Part shown: in pieces, positions 59,781 through 64,000 of the stretch | Numbering within the stretch: the stretch's first letter is position 1 | Layout: each line of letters starts with the position of its first letter | Assembly: GCA_965649825.1 (NCBI GenBank) | Contig: OZ287694.1 | Span: forward strand, 372,001 to 436,000 | Origin: Penicillus capitatus | Lineage: Eukaryota > Chlorophyta | DNA length: 64,000 bases | Reading direction: 5' to 3' | Program-made: the position numbers and the translations under genes | The notes under the pieces: model-generated | What the model saw: the letters and a program-made list of their open reading frames with translations, nothing else | Databases searched by the model: none | What the model was told of the DNA's origin: nothing

Positions 59781-60370
59781 ATGCGAAGCTTTCTTCTCCG
59801 TTTCAAGCTCTGTCTGCTCTGCTGCGCGAGCGCGCAGCAGAGCAGACAGACTTGCGCTGTTCAAAGCGCGTCGCTGCGTCCACCAGACGCAGCTTCTGCA
59901 GTCGACGGTTCTCCTCCACCGACTGCGTCGCATCTCTCCAGCGGGTGCTGTGTCGCGTCTAGGCTACATGGACGACGAACTGCCTACCACACCGTCTGAA
60001 ACGCCAGCCGACTTCACCACAAACCATTCACAAGACGTTAGTCAATCATTCTCCTGCCGCCATTCGACTGAGAGGGCATTAACCATTCCATCTTTTTCTG
60101 TAGACGGCAAACGGGGAGCGCACTCCACCACTTTCCGACTCATCCGACCGAGGAATCGCTACAGGTTCGGCTTTTCCTGTCCATCGCACAGAACGCTGAA
60201 TTCTGACGACGATTAAACTTGTCAGGGTTCGCATGTGCCTTGATGCGAGAGGACAAGGAAAGATGTACCACAATGGACGGCCAAACATGGCTCGTCGACA
60301 ACGGTGTCCTTGGACAAATTGACAACGACCTGCAGATGCTCGTCCACTGCACAAAGTTCGACGAAAGGTA
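59781..60370 (+). pseudogene. Receptor-family 5' fragment E (exons 1-3 and part of 4)
   Basis: Exons 59781-59877, 59963-60036, 60104-60164 and 60226 onward have the family lengths 97, 74 and 61. Sequence is nearly identical to gene D (MRSFLLRFKLCLLCCASA; QIDNDLQMLVHCTK). Homology stops at about 60357 inside exon 4, and the frame ends at TAG 60370 after four unrelated codons. All splice sites are intact, so it could still make a secreted peptide of about 90 residues. Confidence 0.85.
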
Positions 60371-61167
60371 GAGGTAGCATCCTTTCATGGTTTCCCTGCA
60401 CGTGAGTGGTCGGGTTTCCACAAAGGAGTGCATTGAGTGCAGGATCGACGACAAATCTGAAGTGACGGCGATCAATTTGACTATCTGATTAACCATCTCT
60501 ACTTGTCAGAAGGACTGGGTCTCTCACATCGTGACTGCCACGTTGTCTAAAGATTCTGTCTCCGAATGGGCGCTTACATGAGGTTTACGTTAACTTGTAG
60601 ATTCTTCCCCGTGGTCCTGATAGGTCGATGACTCATCTGTCATGTCACCTGTGGCTTACAAATACGTGAACGTAGACCTTTGTATACCTTTGCTCTATAA
60701 TACGCGAAGCATTCCGCTGACACTATTACCATCAAGCATCACCTGAATTTTTTAATCTCGTGGCGATCACTGATGCAAACAATCCTCCAAATGGCCGAGG
60801 TGGTCCATCATCATAGTATGTGTGTGTTACACGTGTAATCTCTTTCATCTGAGCCTAGTTAGCCCTGATTGCTCGGACGACGCATACCGGCGCGAATAAG
60901 ACGCTCGCGGGCGGTGTTGTGGACGTTCACTCTTTCTTTGGAACGATGCATCTTCTTGAAACACTGCTTCAACACAATTTTTCATATCTTCTTCAAATGC
61001 GACATGGGTACGAATATGCAACGCCGCGCTTCAGCTTGTCTTCCAAGACTTCACTTCCGTTGACGGTCGTGGTTGATTGTCGGTCAATCAATGAATCATA
61101 ATAAAATGCCAGCAGCGTCAGGTGTCGTTTTCATTCTTTCATCGAGACTTCACGCGGCATCTGGCAG
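60371..61167. other. Interval without a supported gene
   Basis: Short ORFs only. AATAAAA at 61099 could serve transcripts arriving from the left. Nothing else recognised. Confidence 0.35.
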
Positions 61168-62744
61168 GCTTCATACTAGAGTACAGGCGACAATTTCTGC
61201 CTAAGCTCCATGGTCTGTTGCTCCAGAAGCTGCGCAGACACTTCCAAACTCTGTATCAACTCTGCCACATCTGTGAGGATCTGATTCGCATCTTCCGTCA
61301 TCGCACAACGTTCAGCGCGCAGCTCCTGCAAATTAGTTTGGGAGACAGTTCACGGGTGCGGCGTCGATGCGAACCTTGACGGGTTCGTACAGATCGAGAG
61401 CTTGCGCAAGAAGAACCTTTGTATTTTCGCGGACAACGGCATTGCCCAGTCGGATGCCTTCGTAATCCAACAAGACGCGTTTCAGCTCCTTCAGCATCAA
61501 TGTGGAGAACTGCTCTGTCAACGTTTGGATTCCGATCTGCAGCATCTCCTTCGATTCCGCATCCAACTCTGGATTTCGCACGTCAGATTCTGCATTTCCA
61601 CAACGGCCTCGGGCACCACCTCAACCAACGGTCTGACTCTTTACGTGTGGAGAATGGAGCTTGAATCATTCTGTCTGCTATTTGTTTTATTTCTTCTATG
61701 ATGACGGTATCGGACGTTGAATTGACTTGTATCGGAAAGAGCTCTTGATAGGATCTCTGCTTGATGAACTGTGCGTTGCGTGTAAATTCTTTCACAAAAC
61801 GAACGACAACGGCGTGTTGACGCTTCCTCGTATCGAGTCGTCTCTCATTCTGTCGAATCTGAGCCTCGGAGAGAATCCTGAACAACACCCCTCGTTGCAG
61901 CTTCTATGCAGCTTCGGTGACCACTTTTCCTGCTTCAGCATGGGCAGGATGTATTTGAACATCTGCTTTGGTGTGAACTCTGGATGCGATTGAATGGCCA
62001 GGACGTTCCGCAGGCACCAGATTTCGTTGACGCAGGTTGGAGAGGTGGCCAGAAGGACAGCTCCTTCCGGCAGTTCGACAACCTGATCGCCGTGCGACTC
62101 GATCATCGACAGCGTTTTCGTCTCCGATCCTATAAACTTCGAAAACACAGGTAAGACTTCTAAACTTTCAACTGCCCTCGCAACAGAACGGGTCACTCTT
62201 TGATCGCACACATTCCAGATAGCTTACCCGTCGCGATATACTCGCCGGGATTCTTTCCCACGCGACCCCCCAATGCCACGGCCAAGAGCTGGAAACAAAC
62301 CTCTCGGGGAGAAGACATCTGAAGGGCGATCGATGCACTTGTGCTCCAAAGCAGATGCCGACGACGAGGATCTGTTCTTGGGCGTATTGAGTGACCGTTT
62401 TGCACAGTCCAGCAATCCATGGCTGGGAGGCGTCGTTGACGGAGGAAGGACTGCCCGTAATAAAGATGGCATCGAAACGGTGTGCCTCCTCCACTGAAGG
62501 CCACTCACCGGAACAGCACTAATGCAACAAACGCCGTCACCGAAGCGCCGCCATCGCGCAGGCCGCTTGACCGCAAAAGCTTCCCACGTATCCGACGCTT
62601 CGCCGTAGGTGTCGATGAAGAGTTCGATGAGGCCATCGACTGTCCCTTTCACATTCGCTCTAGGCTGCGCAGAGCCCAGCGCCGTTCGCTGGAGAATGTG
62701 TGTGAGAGAAGTGTGACTTTACTTGTCTTGATGTTGCGCGCCAT
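61168..62744 (-). CDS. Class-I glutamine amidotransferase domain protein, with coiled-coil sequence downstream
   Basis: Exons 62744-62718, 62664-62572, 62518-62339, 62288-62228, 62171-61925 and 61877 onward join in frame. Motifs: FDAIFITGSPSSVNDASQPW; the nucleophile loop VVGICFGAQLLAVALGGRVG with catalytic Cys; ESHGDQVVELPEGAVLLATS; and the His/Glu pair in AIQSHPEFTP. This is the GMP-synthase/gamma-glutamyl-peptidase-like GATase1 fold, which releases ammonia from glutamine or cleaves gamma-glutamyl bonds; the substrate is unknown. After KILSEAQIRQNERRLD, two more exons encode helical sequence (TLTEQFSTLMLKELKRVLLD; ELRAERCAMTEDANQIL), ending LSPVL-TAG at 61168. Whether that tail belongs to this protein or to a separate small gene is unsettled. 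Confidence 0.72.
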
Positions 62745-62835
62745 CTTCCGGTCACAAAGCAACTTAATACCGCAAAGTGGCACATGTTGCGCAAAAAGGC
62801 ACGATACGAAACAAGCTTCGTCTGTCGTACGCAAA
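62745..62835. promoter_or_regulatory. 91-bp divergent promoter
   Basis: It separates the proposed starts of the amidotransferase (minus, 62744) and the small membrane protein (plus, 62836). No TATA box. Its brevity implies shared or overlapping control, if both starts are right. Confidence 0.45.
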
Positions 62836-63727
62836 ATGCATCGAACGTGTGTGCCGATTCGGACGGCTGCGGTGCCACGATGTCTCGTCGGACGTCCTCG
62901 ACGCCTTCGTGCTGCTCCACTGCGTCGCCAAACGATTCGCGCGACGGGATCGGATCCGCCGCCGGCAGAGGGAAGGAATTGGAATCCGTTCAAAGAGGAC
63001 CCAGCCAAGCAGGTCACATCAAACGCCTTCTTTAAGGACTGCGACCCGCTTGGTTGTATAGGAGGCCGCAAAGAGGGCGGTGCAGGAGGCGATGGGCGGT
63101 CAAAAAGACGTTCTGGCAGATTTTGACGGCTCCGGTGGCGATGGGGACGACATTGGTGACGACGGCGACGAGGGATGGGATGAATGGACTTGGGATGATA
63201 TCCGAAATGAGTTCCTCGATTTCCGCCGAGCCTTATTCGAATGGCTCGCTGGAGTGGGCCGAGCCATAAAAGCCATATTCTATTTCTTCATGGGCGTACG
63301 GTCCCTTCTTCTCAGACCCAGTACTTAAGAGTGCCATCTCAGATCGTCTGCGTATCCCTCATCATACCGACCCTCCTCGCCGCAGTCACTTTCATCCGCG
63401 TGCTTCTGAGGTGTTGTCCAAAAGAGTGAGAAGAGTGAGGGATGTGGGCCGTCGTGTAGGTTGGAGAAGGCTGAAGATGTGTATGGGACGGGAGGAACAG
63501 AGCCAGCTGGGATGCAACGCAGCGTGCTGTTCTCGGATGATGAGCAAGAGACGGAGGCGAAGTCCAAAGAGCAAGAGACGGAGGCGAAGTCCAAAGAGGA
63601 GCAAGAGACAGAGGCGAAGTCCAAAGAGCAAGAGACAGCGTCTCTCACGGAAAGGCAACGGCGTAGTCGCAAACGGCGCGAGAAGCAGAAACAGTCGAAA
63701 TCTGATGAAGAAAACGAGAAGTCTTGA
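62836..63727 (+). CDS. Small membrane protein, 248 aa, with basic N-terminus, acidic linker and charged repeat tail
   Basis: Four exons, 62836-63012, 63062-63295, 63343-63410 and 63460-63727, sum to 747 nt (248 codons plus TGA). The first 40 residues are Arg-rich with no acidic residue, like an organelle-targeting peptide. Then come NWNPFKEDPAKQEAAKRAVQ and EAMGGQKDVLADFDGSG, a Gly/Asp/Trp-rich stretch, and a hydrophobic hairpin (AIKAIFYFFMG, IVCVSLIIPTLLAAVTFIRV). The tail has four EQETEAKSKE-type repeats and a basic KRREKQKQ run. The GGxKDVLA plus Asp/Trp-rich plus membrane layout recalls some plant plastid proteins, but I cannot name a family. Introns start GTCACATCAA, GTACGG and GTGTTG. 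Confidence 0.75.
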
Positions 63728-64000
63728 GATGCCGATACAGATGTTCGCACGCTTGGCGTTTTATGGATCTGCTTTCGACTCGCGATCGATCGATGCGACG
63801 AGCGGCTCGGGAGGCGTCGTCGTCGTCGGTTGCAAGTTTCCGGCCCACGAGCAGATGGGACAGATCTTCCTGATATGCCTCTTGGCTGGGCAATGCTCCC
63901 GGCCGAACAGTGTGAACCGCAAATGCAGCGCATTCCTAAAGGGTACACAGAAAACGTTCGACGAGGGGAGAAAGACAGTGAAGGATGCACCAGTCTTCTT
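63728..64000 (-). other. Possible 3' end of a further minus-strand gene
   Basis: A minus-strand frame (63893 leftward) reads QEAYQEDLSHLLVGRKLATD and continues charged for 60 residues. It is too short and cut by the window edge to identify. Confidence 0.25.

Noticed and set aside
63325-63990. Minus-strand ORF rich in Ser/Phe/Cys opposite the 248-aa gene
   Set aside because: It is the antisense shadow of the charged repeat tail of the plus-strand gene.

Overview
This window is nuclear DNA of a microbial eukaryote, probably a ciliated or flagellated protist. Genes are split by many very short GT-AG introns (mostly 46-60 nt) and include eukaryote-only proteins: BBS5, EMC6, a CDC45-like protein, a VPS24/CHMP3 fragment, a G3BP-like NTF2 domain and an ABCC transporter. 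Moderately high GC, dense housekeeping genes on both strands and decayed retroelements fit a small protist genome. I cannot place it more precisely. TGA and TAG end the intact genes, so I see no reason to assume a non-standard code.

Layout. 1-21.4 kb holds three large paralogues of a surface receptor family: signal peptide, conserved N-terminal cap, Pmp-like parallel beta-helix repeats, cysteine-rich module and a multi-pass membrane C-terminus. Gene A (minus, cut by the window edge), gene B (minus, 1876 aa) and gene C (plus, 1828 aa) were reconstructed exon by exon. Several exon lengths are identical between copies. A fourth, short paralogue D (536 aa) lies at 42.6-44.4 kb, and broken copies occur at 25 kb, 45.3 kb and 59.8-60.4 kb.

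21.5-42.5 kb is gene-poor. It holds an acidic repeat protein, satellites, repeated promoter-like blocks, a G3BP-like gene or pseudogene, non-LTR retrotransposon remains and an RRM gene. 45.6-58 kb is compact and mostly housekeeping: EMC6, a damaged ABCC gene, a YeeE/YedE-type transporter, retroelement ORFs, BBS5, a coiled-coil gene, VPS24 5' exons and a CDC45-like gene. 61-63.7 kb has a class-I glutamine amidotransferase and, divergently, a small membrane protein.

A segment at about 43.7-45.2 kb is duplicated in inverted orientation at about 58.1-60.4 kb. Comparing the copies reveals two mobile-element insertions with exact 5-bp target duplications, because each copy supplies the empty site for the other.

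The observation I rate highest is that introns of the housekeeping genes repeatedly carry TGATGTGAC / GTCACATCA or GTGTGAC-type words, often twice per intron, while the receptor-family introns mostly lack them. The same word marks repeated promoter-like blocks and the ends of a small inverted-repeat unit between genes. This would fit introns spread by, or sharing sequence with, a mobile element.
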